Origin: Lachnospiraceae bacterium
GTDB taxonomy: Bacteria; Bacillota; Clostridia; Lachnospirales; Lachnospiraceae
Direction of reading: 5' to 3'
DNA length: 10,064 bases
NCBI GenBank assembly: GCA_021204285.1
Contig: JAJPZP010000031.1
Coordinates: 568 to 10,631 of the forward strand
A program made the position numbers and the translations under genes. Under the pieces are notes generated by a model, which did not search any database, had not been told where the DNA came from, and saw nothing but the letters and a program-made list of their open reading frames with translations. Position 1 is the first letter of the stretch; each line of letters starts with the position of its first letter. Positions 1-6,802 of the stretch are shown here, one piece after another.

Positions 1-169
1 AAATTAACACCCATCCGGCGCTCCAGATGAACACGAGCACAATATTTCCGACGACTCCGCCGATGATTCCGAGAATAATATTTCTGAGGAGTCCGCCCTC
101 ATTGTCCATGATTTTTCCGGCGATCCAACCGGCGATGCCGCCGATAATCAGTCCGATAATGATGCCCAT
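1..169 (-). CDS. GlsB/YeaQ/YmgE family small membrane protein (partial, 3' end off the left edge)
   Basis: Reading the minus strand from an ATG at 169-167 gives 56 uninterrupted residues that run off the left edge. The start is fixed by AAAGGAG on the minus strand (179-185), 9 bases upstream. The protein begins MGIIIGLIIGGIAGWIAGKI and continues with a short polar stretch (MDNEGG, residues 21-26), then a second hydrophobic glycine-rich segment (about residues 31-53) with the pattern GIIGGVVGN. Two or more Gly-zipper-like membrane helices with a GWIAGK motif are characteristic of the GlsB/YeaQ/YmgE (transglycosylase-associated) family, usually about 80-90 residues, so roughly the last third is missing. 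These proteins are linked to general or envelope stress in several bacteria, but their molecular function is not established. It is transcribed divergently from leuS. Family assignment is fairly secure; the role here is not. Confidence 0.85.
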   Translation of the reverse strand, partial: MGIIIGLIIGGIAGWIAGKIMDNEGGLLRNIILGIIGGVVGNIVLVFIWSAGWVLI

Positions 170-229
170 ATCTGATTTCTCCTTTCGTAGATACCGTTCG
201 CGATATGTGTCCGGCGCGAACCATTTCTT

Positions 230-258
230 ATGATAGCACGGATGTTGACAAACCGCAA
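230..258 (-). promoter_or_regulatory. Candidate promoter for the GlsB-like gene (minus strand)
   Basis: On the minus strand TTGCGG (253-258) and TATCAT (230-235) are separated by 17 bases. The -10 matches TATAAT at five of six positions; the -35 matches TTGACA at only three. It would give a leader of roughly 55 bases before the ATG at 169. Its -35 lies next to the -35 of the opposing leuS promoter (245-250), and the two promoters interleave, so the two polymerases would compete for the same DNA. Confidence 0.4.
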
Positions 259-273
259 ACGGTATATTAAACT
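245..273 (+). promoter_or_regulatory. Candidate sigma-A promoter for leuS
   Basis: TTGACA (245-250, perfect -35) is followed by a 17-base spacer and TAAACT (268-273, four of six to TATAAT). The spacer contains the short inverted repeat ACCG-CAAA-CGGT (252-263). The expected transcript would start near 280 and carry a leader of about 55 bases. That is far too short for a T-box riboswitch, a common control of aminoacyl-tRNA synthetase genes in Firmicutes. Confidence 0.6.
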
Positions 274-285
274 AGATTGGAAAAT

Positions 286-299
286 CAATCGACTTTTAT
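286..299 (+). repeat. 14-base direct repeat, copy 1 (leuS leader)
   Basis: CAATCGACTTTTAT occurs here and again at 9883-9896. This copy ends 35 bases before the leuS ATG; the other ends 34 bases before the carboxyltransferase ATG. Both are preceded by a GATTG that can pair with CAATC. One shared 14-mer in a 10-kb window could arise by chance, but the matching position relative to two starts is notable. Confidence 0.5.
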
Positions 300-334
300 A
301 TCATAAGCGATACAGATACAGGAGGATGGATTAA

Positions 335-2737
335 ATGCAACCCAATTTCCGCAAGATCGAGGGGAAATGGCAGCAGAAGAGGGTGGAGGGCGGCATCTTC
401 AAGGCCATCGACGGCAGTCCGAAGCCAAAGTTCTACGGGCTGGTCGAGTTCCCATATCCCAGCGGAGCGGGCATGCACGTCGGGCATATCAAAGCGTATT
501 CCAGCATTGAGGTCATCGCCAGGAAGAGAAGGATGCAGGGGTACAATGTGCTGAACCCGATCGGCTTCGACGCTTTCGGCCTGCCAACCGAGAACTATGC
601 GATCAAGACCGGCATTCATCCCCGCAAGATCACAGACCAGAACATCGTGAAGTTCACGAATCAGCTCAAGCGCGTGGGCTTTTCCTTTGACTGGGACCGT
701 GTGATTGACACGACAGATGAGGATTACTATAAATGGAGTCAGTGGATTTTCCTCAAGATGTTTGAGAAGGGGCTGGCTTTCCGTGATACGGCGCTTGTCA
801 ACTACTGCCCGAACTGCAAGGTTGTCCTGTCCAATGAGGACTGCCAGGGCGGACACTGCGACATGTGCCATGGTGAGGTTGTGCAGCACTCAAAGGACGT
901 CTGGTACCTGCGCATCACGGCCTATGCGGATCGTCTGCTGGAAGGCCTCGAGCATGTGGACTATCCCGAGAATGTAAAGCAGCAGCAGATCAACTGGATT
1001 GGCAAATCAAAGGGCGCTTTCGTCGACTTCGCGGTCGACGGTATCGATGAGAAGCTTGAGATTTACACGACGAGACCGGATACGCTCTTCGGTGTGACTT
1101 TCATGGTCATCGCGCCGGAGCATCCGCTGATTGACAAATATGCGGACCGCGTACAGAATATGGACGCAGTGAAGGCCTATCGTGCAGAATGTGCGAAGAA
1201 GAGCGAATTTGAGCGCACGCAGCTCGTGAAGGACAAGACCGGCGTGAAGATCGAAGGTCTGGTTGCGGTCAACCCGGTCAATGGCAAGAAGATCCCGATC
1301 TTCATTGCGGACTATGTCAGGAGGGGTTATGGTACGGGTGCGATCATGGCGGTGCCTGCGCATGACCAGAGAGACTATGATTTCGCGAAAGCCTTTGGTA
1401 TCGATATCATCGAGGTTATCAAGGGCGGCGATATGGAGAAGGAGGCCTACACCGGCGACGGCGAGATGGTGAACTCCGAGTACCTGAATGGCTATACGAA
1501 TAAGAAGGAATCGATCGAGCGCATGCTCGAGGAGCTGGAGAAGCGCGGCATCGGCCGTGCGGGCGTCCAGTACAAGATGAAGGACTGGGCTTTCAACCGC
1601 CAGAGATACTGGGGAGAGCCGATTCCGATCGTGCACTGCGATTATTGCGGACCGGTGGCAGTACCCTATGAGGAGTTGCCGCTGCGCCTGCCGCCTGTGG
1701 AGCATTTCCAGCCGGGTGAGGACGGAGAGTCTCCGCTCGCGAAGGTGGAGTCCTTTGTGAAGTGCAAGTGCCCGAAGTGCGGGCGCGATGCGCGGCGCGA
1801 GACCGACACGATGCCGCAGTGGGCGGGATCCTCGTGGTATTTCCTGCGCTACACCGATCCGCATAATAAGGAAGCGCTGGCCGATCCGGAGAAACTGAAA
1901 TACTGGATGCCGGTCGACTGGTACAACGGCGGTATGGAGCATGTGACGCGTCACGTTCTCTACTCCCGTTTCTGGCACCAGTTCCTCTATGATATCGGCG
2001 TTGTGCCCTGCCCGGAGCCCTACGCGAAGCGCTCGATCCAGGGCCTGATCCTCGGGCCGGACGGCGACAAGATGAGCAAGTCCAAGGGAAATGTCGTTGA
2101 TCCGCTCGACATCGTGGAGGCTTATGGTGCGGACACCCTGCGCACTTATGTACTCTTCATGGGCGATTACAGTGCGGCGACTCCCTGGAACGACAATTCC
2201 GTGAAGGGCTGCAAGCGTTTCCTCGAGCGCGTGGCGGCGTTCACCGATATGATTTCCGATGACCCGGAGACACAGAAGCTTGAGACTTCCCTTCACCGGA
2301 CGATCAAAAAGGTGAGCTCTGATATCGAGGAGATGAAGTTCAATACGGCTATTGCAGCGGTGATGACGCTGACGAACGTTATTTACGTACTGGGCAAGGT
2401 GAGCAGAGAACAGGTGCAGACCTTCGTAAAGCTGCTCAATCCCTTTGCACCGCATCTCTCAGAGGAGATCTGGGAGGCAACAGGAGGAGAGGGCTTCCTC
2501 GCACTCGCCGAGTGGCCGGGCTACGATGAAGCGAAGACCGTGGAGGCGCAGACCGAGATTGGCGTGCAGATCAATGGCAAGCTCCGCGCGACTGTCGTGA
2601 TCCCGACCGGTGCGGAAAAGGAGGCAGTCTTTGCGATCGCGAAGGAAAACGCAAGGATCGCATCGCTGACAGAGGGCAAGACCTTTGTAAAAGAGATTTA
2701 TGTGCCGAACCGCGTGGTGAACTTTGTGGTGAAGTAA
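335..2737 (+). CDS. leuS: Leucyl-tRNA synthetase (class I, bacterial type)
   Basis: This cytoplasmic enzyme charges tRNA-Leu with leucine using ATP and hydrolyses mischarged tRNA. The 800 residues fit bacterial LeuRS (about 800-870). The catalytic HIGH signature appears as HVGH (48-51) and the KMSKS loop as KMSKS (579-583). A zinc-binding knuckle is visible at C158, C161, C175 and C178, with C170 between. The inserted CP1 editing domain carries TTRPDTLFG (245-253) and GTGAIMAVPAHDQRD, ending at D347, with D344 and D347 at the positions expected for proofreading. DTMPQWAGSSWYFLRY precedes the KMSKS region, and an anticodon-binding domain and a C-terminal beta domain follow. The ATG is set by AGGAGG (320-325) 9 bases upstream. 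All motifs are intact. No strong terminator is visible in the 63 bases before the rex transcript, so readthrough into rex is possible. Confidence 0.98.
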   Translation: MQPNFRKIEGKWQQKRVEGGIFKAIDGSPKPKFYGLVEFPYPSGAGMHVGHIKAYSSIEVIARKRRMQGYNVLNPIGFDAFGLPTENYAIKTGIHPRKITDQNIVKFTNQLKRVGFSFDWDRVIDTTDEDYYKWSQWIFLKMFEKGLAFRDTALVNYCPNCKVVLSNEDCQGGHCDMCHGEVVQHSKDVWYLRITAYADRLLEGLEHVDYPENVKQQQINWIGKSKGAFVDFAVDGIDEKLEIYTTRPDTLFGVTFMVIAPEHPLIDKYADRVQNMDAVKAYRAECAKKSEFERTQLVKDKTGVKIEGLVAVNPVNGKKIPIFIADYVRRGYGTGAIMAVPAHDQRDYDFAKAFGIDIIEVIKGGDMEKEAYTGDGEMVNSEYLNGYTNKKESIERMLEELEKRGIGRAGVQYKMKDWAFNRQRYWGEPIPIVHCDYCGPVAVPYEELPLRLPPVEHFQPGEDGESPLAKVESFVKCKCPKCGRDARRETDTMPQWAGSSWYFLRYTDPHNKEALADPEKLKYWMPVDWYNGGMEHVTRHVLYSRFWHQFLYDIGVVPCPEPYAKRSIQGLILGPDGDKMSKSKGNVVDPLDIVEAYGADTLRTYVLFMGDYSAATPWNDNSVKGCKRFLERVAAFTDMISDDPETQKLETSLHRTIKKVSSDIEEMKFNTAIAAVMTLTNVIYVLGKVSREQVQTFVKLLNPFAPHLSEEIWEATGGEGFLALAEWPGYDEAKTVEAQTEIGVQINGKLRATVVIPTGAEKEAVFAIAKENARIASLTEGKTFVKEIYVPNRVVNFVVK

Positions 2738-2762
2738 AAGCAGGATTCCTCCAAAAAGTAGT

Positions 2763-2791
2763 TTGACAGGAAATTTACGCAGATTTATAAT
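2763..2791 (+). promoter_or_regulatory. Perfect-consensus sigma-A promoter for rex
   Basis: TTGACA (2763-2768), a 17-base spacer and TATAAT (2786-2791) match the housekeeping promoter consensus at all twelve positions. Transcription should begin near 2798, giving a leader of about 30 bases to the rex ATG at 2828. An ATG at 2801 would then be almost leaderless, another reason to reject that start. I see no convincing Rex-type operator (TTGT...ACAA palindrome) overlapping it. Confidence 0.88.
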
Positions 2792-2811
2792 AGCCAATGT
2801 ATGATTTTTAT

Positions 2812-2818
2812 GGAGGAG
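2812..2818 (+). promoter_or_regulatory. Ribosome binding site that decides the rex start
   Basis: GGAGGAG lies 9 bases upstream of the ATG at 2828. In-frame ATGs at 2801 and 2810 lie before or against this site and have no Shine-Dalgarno sequence of their own, so 2828 is the probable start. Confidence 0.85.
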
Positions 2819-2827
2819 ACAGATTTT

Positions 2828-3469
2828 ATGGAAGAAAGGCGGATTTCCAAAGCAGTCATAAAGAGACTTCCGCGATACTACCACTATCTGGGAGAGATGC
2901 TGAACAATGGTGTGGAGCGAATCTCTTCCGGAGAGCTTAGTAGCAAGATGCAGGTGACGGCTTCCCAGATCCGGCAGGATCTGAACAATTTTGGAGGATT
3001 CGGACAGCAGGGCTACGGATATAATGTAAAGTATCTGCACGAAGAAATCGGAAAGATACTGGGTGTAGACAGGATGCATCCGATGATTATTATTGGCGGT
3101 GGTAATTTTGGCCATGCACTGGCCAATTATGACTTCGCCAAGAGTGGATTTGAGACAAAGGCTGTATTTGATGTGAAGCCAGAGCTCGTTGGAACGAAGA
3201 TCAGCGGCGTTCCCGTAATGCTGATGGATGATCTGGAAGATTATATCGAGCAGGAAAAAGTCGAGATCGCAGTTCTGACGCTGCCGAAGAGCAGGGTGCA
3301 GGAGGTGGCCACCCGTCTGGTGAACTGTGGTGTGAAAGCGCTGTGGAATTTTGCACATCTGGATCTGGATGTACCGGACGATGTGGTGGTAGAAAATGTT
3401 CATCTGGTCGACAGCCTGATGCAGCTTTCGTATCGGATTGTCAATGATGGTTCCGATAGCATGGACTGA
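2828..3469 (+). CDS. rex: Redox-sensing transcriptional repressor Rex
   Basis: Rex is a homodimeric repressor that binds operator DNA when NAD+ is abundant and releases it when NADH rises, controlling fermentation and NADH-recycling genes. The 213 residues match the usual length of about 210. Residues 1 to about 80 form the winged-helix DNA-binding domain, including SGELSSKMQVTASQIRQDL and the FGGFGQQGYGYNV wing, which is very typical of the family. A Rossmann NAD(H) domain follows with GGGNFGHAL (glycine loop G90, G92, G95) and an acidic residue after the second strand in KAVFDVKPELVG. The C-terminal part has LPKSRVQEVATRLV and the ALWNFAHLDLDVP block, then a domain-swapping helix with LMQLSYRI. 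It is the first gene after a perfect promoter and is followed 96 bases later by nnrD. Its own operator is not visible here, so autoregulation cannot be claimed. Confidence 0.96.
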   Translation: MEERRISKAVIKRLPRYYHYLGEMLNNGVERISSGELSSKMQVTASQIRQDLNNFGGFGQQGYGYNVKYLHEEIGKILGVDRMHPMIIIGGGNFGHALANYDFAKSGFETKAVFDVKPELVGTKISGVPVMLMDDLEDYIEQEKVEIAVLTLPKSRVQEVATRLVNCGVKALWNFAHLDLDVPDDVVVENVHLVDSLMQLSYRIVNDGSDSMD

Positions 3470-3508
3470 AAAAACGCTGTCGGGTGACAGGAAAATAGTT
3501 GTTTGCGC

Positions 3509-3540
3509 AAGGGATGATGCGGAGTTTTGCGTTGTCCCTT
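3509..3540 (+). other. Intercistronic hairpin between rex and nnrD
   Basis: AAGGGATGATGC (3509-3520) can pair along its full length with GCGTTGTCCCTT (3529-3540): nine Watson-Crick pairs, three G-U pairs and an 8-base loop. The sequence after it, TAAAG, lacks a T tract, so it does not look like an efficient intrinsic terminator. It could be a weak attenuator, an mRNA stabiliser or a processing site that separates rex levels from nnrD-alr-mazF levels. On the minus strand the wobble pairs become mismatches, so the structure favours the plus-strand RNA. Confidence 0.45.
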
Positions 3541-3565
3541 TAAAGCGTAGAGGAAAGGTGGGGCT

Positions 3566-4426
3566 GTGATTGATCATTCTGTTTTAGAGCGTCTTCCGGT
3601 CAGAACCGCTCATTCACATAAAGGCACTTATGGAAAGGTGCTCTGCGTGGCGGGAAGCGCCAGCATGGCGGGGGCCGCGTATCTGTGTGCCTATGCGGCT
3701 TACCGGGCAGGCGCAGGCCTTGTAAGGATCATGACACCGGAGGAAAACCGGATCATCCTGCAGGAACTGCTCCCCGAGGCGGTCCTGACAACTTTTGACT
3801 GTGGCCAGCCAGACTGGGCTAAAATGGAAGAGAGCTTTGCCTGGGCAGACGTGGCTGCGGTTGGCCCGAGCCTCGGAGGGGAAATGTGGGCAAAACGTAT
3901 AGTGGAACGTTCCCTGCTTGAATTTGACAAACCATTGGTTCTCGATGCGGATGGCCTGAATGCGCTTGCCGCGATGGGAACCAATGAACTCCTCACTAAT
4001 CGGCATTCTCCATTGATTGTGACGCCACATGTGGGGGAGTTTTCGCGGCTGAGTGGCGTGCCCATACAGAAAGTAATGAAAGATGTGCCTGGATATGCGG
4101 CACGTTTTGCCGAAGAACATCACTGCATTTGCGTACTCAAGGATGCACCGACTGCGGTCGGAACGCAGATGGGCAGCGTTTTTGTTAACACAAGCGGTAA
4201 TAATGGAATGTCGACTGCGGGCAGCGGTGACGTACTGACAGGCATCATCGCCGGATTGCTTGGACAGCAGTCGAAGCCGTTGGACGCAGCTTTGCTTGGT
4301 GTGTGGCTGCATGGCAGGGCTGGTGATCTTGCCGCTGAGAAAGAAGGGTCTTACGGATTGATGGCGCGGCATCTGATTGAATATCTGCCGCAGGCTATGG
4401 CCGGAAAGGCGAAGCAGGATGAATAA
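3566..4426 (+). CDS. nnrD: ADP/ATP-dependent (S)-NAD(P)H-hydrate dehydratase (YjeF C-terminal type)
   Basis: This repair enzyme dehydrates NADHX and NADPHX, the hydrated damaged forms of the nicotinamide cofactors, back to NADH and NADPH using ADP or ATP. The 286 residues form a ribokinase-like fold: HKGTYGKVLCVAGS (18-31), YRAGAGLVRI (46-55), VLDADGLNAL (125-134), VTPHVGEFSRL (152-162), LKDAPTAV (191-198), and the nucleotide-binding and catalytic loop GNNGMSTAGSGDVLTG (211-226) with D222 as the expected catalytic aspartate. The start is a GTG preceded by AGGAAAGG (3551-3558). The protein has only the dehydratase domain. The epimerase partner (YjeF N-terminal domain, NnrE), often fused in front of it, is absent both from the protein and from this window. 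It follows rex, an NADH sensor, and overlaps alr by 8 bases, which implies co-transcription and translational coupling. Confidence 0.94.
   Translation: MIDHSVLERLPVRTAHSHKGTYGKVLCVAGSASMAGAAYLCAYAAYRAGAGLVRIMTPEENRIILQELLPEAVLTTFDCGQPDWAKMEESFAWADVAAVGPSLGGEMWAKRIVERSLLEFDKPLVLDADGLNALAAMGTNELLTNRHSPLIVTPHVGEFSRLSGVPIQKVMKDVPGYAARFAEEHHCICVLKDAPTAVGTQMGSVFVNTSGNNGMSTAGSGDVLTGIIAGLLGQQSKPLDAALLGVWLHGRAGDLAAEKEGSYGLMARHLIEYLPQAMAGKAKQDE
4403..4409 (+). promoter_or_regulatory. Ribosome binding site that decides the alr start
   Basis: GGAAAGG inside the end of nnrD lies 9 bases before the ATG at 4419. The longer in-frame start at 4377 would add 14 residues (MNICRRLWPE and so on) unlike any alanine racemase N-terminus. 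The 4419 start gives MNNYLRVCAEINLDA, where the AEINLDA block is typical of the family. Confidence 0.8.
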
Positions 4427-5606
4427 TTATCTGAGAGTCTGTGCTGAGATCAATCTTGACGCGGCTGCATATAATTTTAAGAGCATGAAAAAAAATCTGA
4501 AACCCGGGACGCAGATCATTGCGGTAATCAAGACCGATGGTTACGGGCACGGGGCTACACCGATCGCGCGTATGATGCAGGAATATGATTACATCTGGGG
4601 CTTTGCAGTGGCGACGATCGAGGAGGCGCTGACCCTGCGCCGTGCGGGTATCAAAAAGCCGCTGCTCATCCTTGGCTTTGTATTTCCGGACGCCTATGAG
4701 GAGGTCGTGAAGTACGATATCCGTCCCGCGGTATTCAAGCTTTCGATGGCGCGGCAGCTCTCCGGAGAAGCGGTCCGCCAGGGGAAGATGGTGCGCGTCC
4801 ATATCAAGGTTGACACCGGCATGTCCAGGATCGGATTCACGGATACGGAAGGCAGCGCCGATATCGTGAAGGAGATAAGCCAGCTTCCGAATCTGGAGAT
4901 CGAGGGGCTCTTTACACACTTCGCGCGGGCGGATGAGCGGGATAAGAGCTCGGCGAGAGGGCAGCTTGAGCGATATCTGGCCTTCTCGGAGCTTTTGAAA
5001 GAACGTGGTATCTCCGTTCGATACCACCACTGTTCAAACAGTGCGGGGATTTTTGATTTGCCGGAGGCCAATCTCGATCTGGTGCGCGCAGGCATTTCGA
5101 TTTATGGTCTGTATCCCTCTGACGAGGTTGATAAATTTGCCGTGCCGATCGTGCCGGTTATGTCGCTGAAGAGCCATATCGTCTATATCAAGGAGCTGCA
5201 GCCCGGCGCAGCGGTCAGCTACGGCGGTACCTTCGTCGCGGAGCGCCCTATGCGCGTTGCCACAATTCCGGTCGGCTATGGGGACGGCTACCCGCGGCTC
5301 CTCTCCGGTAAGGGACATGTATTGATCCGGGGGAAGAGAGCCCCGATTCTTGGACGCGTCTGCATGGATCAGTTCATGGTGGATGTGACGGAAATCCCGG
5401 ATGCCTCCGAGGGTGATATGGTTACGCTGATTGGCTCAGATGGCGGGCAGGAGATTACGATGGAACAGCTCGGCGAGCTGTGCGGGCGTTTTAATTACGA
5501 GATGGCCTGTGATATCGGCAAGCGTGTACCGCGGCGTTTCTGGAAGGACGGAAGGATCGTCGCCCTGCAGGATTATTTTTCCGGTACGGGCATAAATGAG
5601 GAATAA
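4419..5606 (+). CDS. alr: Alanine racemase (PLP-dependent)
   Basis: Alr interconverts L- and D-alanine in the cytoplasm, supplying D-alanine for peptidoglycan stem peptides. The 395 residues fit the family (about 360-400). The PLP-binding lysine is K38 in AVIKTDGYGHGA (usual form VKADAYGHG), and the second catalytic base is Y268 in AVSYGGTF. Other family blocks are VDTGMSRIGF (131-140), THFARAD (166-172), HHCSNSAG (203-210), LVRAGISIYGLYP (221-233) with R223, VGYGDGYPR (285-293) and the active-site entry block GRVCMDQFMVD (312-322). Fold-type III: an N-terminal TIM barrel of about 240 residues followed by a beta domain. Its start overlaps the nnrD end by 8 bases, and mazF follows after 45 bases. 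The neighbourhood alr-mazF is a well-known Firmicute arrangement, also seen in Bacillus. The T-D-G in place of A-D-A near the lysine is a tolerated variation. Confidence 0.97.
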   Translation: MNNYLRVCAEINLDAAAYNFKSMKKNLKPGTQIIAVIKTDGYGHGATPIARMMQEYDYIWGFAVATIEEALTLRRAGIKKPLLILGFVFPDAYEEVVKYDIRPAVFKLSMARQLSGEAVRQGKMVRVHIKVDTGMSRIGFTDTEGSADIVKEISQLPNLEIEGLFTHFARADERDKSSARGQLERYLAFSELLKERGISVRYHHCSNSAGIFDLPEANLDLVRAGISIYGLYPSDEVDKFAVPIVPVMSLKSHIVYIKELQPGAAVSYGGTFVAERPMRVATIPVGYGDGYPRLLSGKGHVLIRGKRAPILGRVCMDQFMVDVTEIPDASEGDMVTLIGSDGGQEITMEQLGELCGRFNYEMACDIGKRVPRRFWKDGRIVALQDYFSGTGINEE

Positions 5607-5638
5607 GATGGAAATACTTCGATTAAAACAAAAAGATC

Positions 5639-5644
5639 GGAGTG
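5639..5644 (+). promoter_or_regulatory. Ribosome binding site supporting the TTG start of mazF
   Basis: GGAGTG lies 7 bases before TTG at 5652. No ATG or GTG is available in frame at the right place, and the predicted N-terminus (M)[12 protein letters not shown] aligns with that of Bacillus MazF, so the rare TTG start is well supported. It may keep toxin translation low. Confidence 0.75.
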
Positions 5645-5651
5645 AACAGAT

Positions 5652-5999
5652 TTGCTTATCAGACGCGGAGATATTTATTATGCGGATTTAAGGCCGGTCA
5701 TCGGCTCAGAACAGGGCGGTGTGAGGCCTGTCCTGATCGTACAGAACGATGTTGGAAACCGTCACAGCCCGACGGTTATCTGTGCTGCTATCACATCAAG
5801 GATGAACAAGGCGAAGCTCCCGACGCATGTGGAGCTGCGCGCTTCTTCGTCACAGATGGTGAAAGATTCCGTCATTTTGCTGGAGCAGCTTCGCACGATT
5901 GACAAAAAAAGACTGAGAGATAAGGTTTGTCATCTGGACAGCGCGGCTCTGTGGGAGATTGACAGGGCACTGAAAATCAGCCTGGAACTGGATACATAG
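5652..5999 (+). CDS. mazF: MazF/PemK family endoribonuclease toxin (NdoA/EndoA type)
   Basis: MazF enzymes are sequence-specific, ribosome-independent RNases that cleave single-stranded mRNA and stop growth unless bound by a MazE antitoxin. The 115 residues are nearly the same length as Bacillus MazF (116). The signature [20 protein letters not shown] (6-25) and the following PVLIVQND, plus AAITSR (45-50), are almost identical to it in pattern, with the catalytic arginine R25 and threonine T48 in place. [16 protein letters not shown] and KISLEL complete the SH3-like fold. It starts with TTG and lies 45 bases after alr, presumably in the rex-nnrD-alr transcript. In Bacillus and many Clostridia a ribbon-helix-helix MazE is encoded directly upstream; the 45-base gap here leaves no room for one, and none is visible nearby. 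The antitoxin may be encoded elsewhere, or this enzyme may work unpaired. Confidence 0.95.
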   Translation: MLIRRGDIYYADLRPVIGSEQGGVRPVLIVQNDVGNRHSPTVICAAITSRMNKAKLPTHVELRASSSQMVKDSVILLEQLRTIDKKRLRDKVCHLDSAALWEIDRALKISLELDT

Positions 6000-6001
6000 A
6001 C

Positions 6002-6030
6002 TTGCAAAGGCCGGTTTTCCATGTTACACT
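6002..6030 (+). promoter_or_regulatory. Candidate promoter for the yebC unit
   Basis: TTGCAA (6002-6007, four of six) and TACACT (6025-6030, four of six) are 17 bases apart, and the -10 is preceded by TG one base upstream (6022-6023), making it an extended -10. The start would fall near 6037, leaving about 32 bases before the ATG at 6069, with a perfect AAAGGAGG at 6053-6060. It begins 2 bases after the mazF stop codon. No terminator is visible between the two genes, so mazF transcripts may also read into yebC. Confidence 0.6.
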
Positions 6031-6068
6031 AATAAATCAGAGACAAGAGAACAAAGGAGGAATGTATT

Positions 6069-6797
6069 ATGTCAGGACATTCCAAGTTCGCCAACATCAA
6101 GCACAAAAAAGAAAAGAACGATGCGGCGAAGGGAAAGGTATTTACGATTATCGGGCGCGAGCTCGCGGTAGCGGTAAAGGAGGGCGGCCCGGACCCCAAT
6201 AACAACAGCCGCCTGCGCGATGTGATTGCAAAGGCAAAGGCCAACAATATGCCAAACGATACGATTGAGCGCGGCATCAAACGTGCGGCTGGCGACGCAG
6301 GTAATGTGAACTACGAACACATTACATATGAAGGCTATGGTCCGAGCGGCATTGCGATCATTGTTGAGGCGCTGACGGATAATAAGAATCGTACTGCATC
6401 GAATGTGCGGAATGCTTTTTCGAAGGGAAAGGGCAGTCTCGGAACGAACGGCTGTGTATCCTACATGTTTGATCAGAAGGGACAGATTATTGTCGACCGC
6501 GAGGAGTGTTCGCTGGAGGCGGATGACCTGATGATGATGGCGCTGGACGCTGGCGCGGAGGATTTTTCCGAGGAAGAGGACAGTTTTGAGATCCTTACAG
6601 CTCCGGATGATTTCTCGACGGTACGTGAGGCACTTGAGAAGGAAGGGATTCCGATGGCGAGCGCAGAAGTTACGATGATCCCGCAGAATTACGTGGAACT
6701 GAGCGACGAGAATGATATTAAATCCCTGAACCGTATCCTCGATCTTCTGGATGACGATGACGATGTTCAGGCTGTCTACCACAACTGGGATGAATAA
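6069..6797 (+). CDS. yebC: YebC/PmpR family protein (translation-associated / putative regulator)
   Basis: The 242 residues match the usual YebC length (about 240-250). The family hallmark N-terminus is [19 protein letters not shown]; most members have W rather than F at residue 7. Further typical blocks are [56 protein letters not shown] and [14 protein letters not shown], followed by the acidic C-terminal domain ending [11 protein letters not shown]. The fold is three alpha/beta domains with a charged cleft. Members were first described as DNA-binding regulators (for example PmpR in Pseudomonas); more recent work ties YebC proteins to relief of ribosome stalling at proline stretches. Which role applies here cannot be told from sequence. 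It is preceded by a perfect AAAGGAGG and its own candidate promoter. The next gene starts 5 bases after its stop. Confidence 0.95.
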   Translation: MSGHSKFANIKHKKEKNDAAKGKVFTIIGRELAVAVKEGGPDPNNNSRLRDVIAKAKANNMPNDTIERGIKRAAGDAGNVNYEHITYEGYGPSGIAIIVEALTDNKNRTASNVRNAFSKGKGSLGTNGCVSYMFDQKGQIIVDREECSLEADDLMMMALDAGAEDFSEEEDSFEILTAPDDFSTVREALEKEGIPMASAEVTMIPQNYVELSDENDIKSLNRILDLLDDDDDVQAVYHNWDE

Positions 6798-6802
6798 GAG
6801 AG

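Noticed and set aside
27..233. Plus-strand frame at the left edge, proline/isoleucine-rich
   Set aside because: The opposite strand encodes a recognisable GlsB-type membrane protein with a good ribosome binding site; this frame is its mirror.
1007..2455. Minus-strand reading frame of 482 codons opposite leuS
   Set aside because: leuS is intact with all motifs; the antisense frame is arginine/histidine/leucine-rich without any family signature and has no promoter or ribosome binding site noted.
3477..3490. CTGTC-GGGT-GACAG hairpin flanked by A residues after rex, a possible minus-strand terminator
   Set aside because: Only a 5-base stem, and there is no minus-strand gene for it to terminate. 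On the plus strand no T tract follows.
3503..3510. TTGCGCAA palindrome upstream of nnrD, considered as a Rex operator
   Set aside because: It lacks the TTGT...ACAA ends and the 16-18 base length of Rex sites, and part of it lies in the hairpin arm.
2459..3577. Minus-strand reading frame of 372 codons opposite rex
   Set aside because: It covers the leuS end, the rex promoter and all of rex; rex is unambiguous, and the antisense product has no recognisable features.
5608..5691. 27-codon frame starting just after the alr stop (MEILRLKQKD...), considered as a remnant antitoxin or leader peptide
   Set aside because: It overlaps the mazF start, has no MazE-like features and is short enough to be chance. 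The GAGGA before it is part of the alr 3' end.
5642..5902. 86-codon plus-strand frame overlapping the mazF start
   Set aside because: It is in a different frame from the clearly conserved MazF protein and has no recognisable features.
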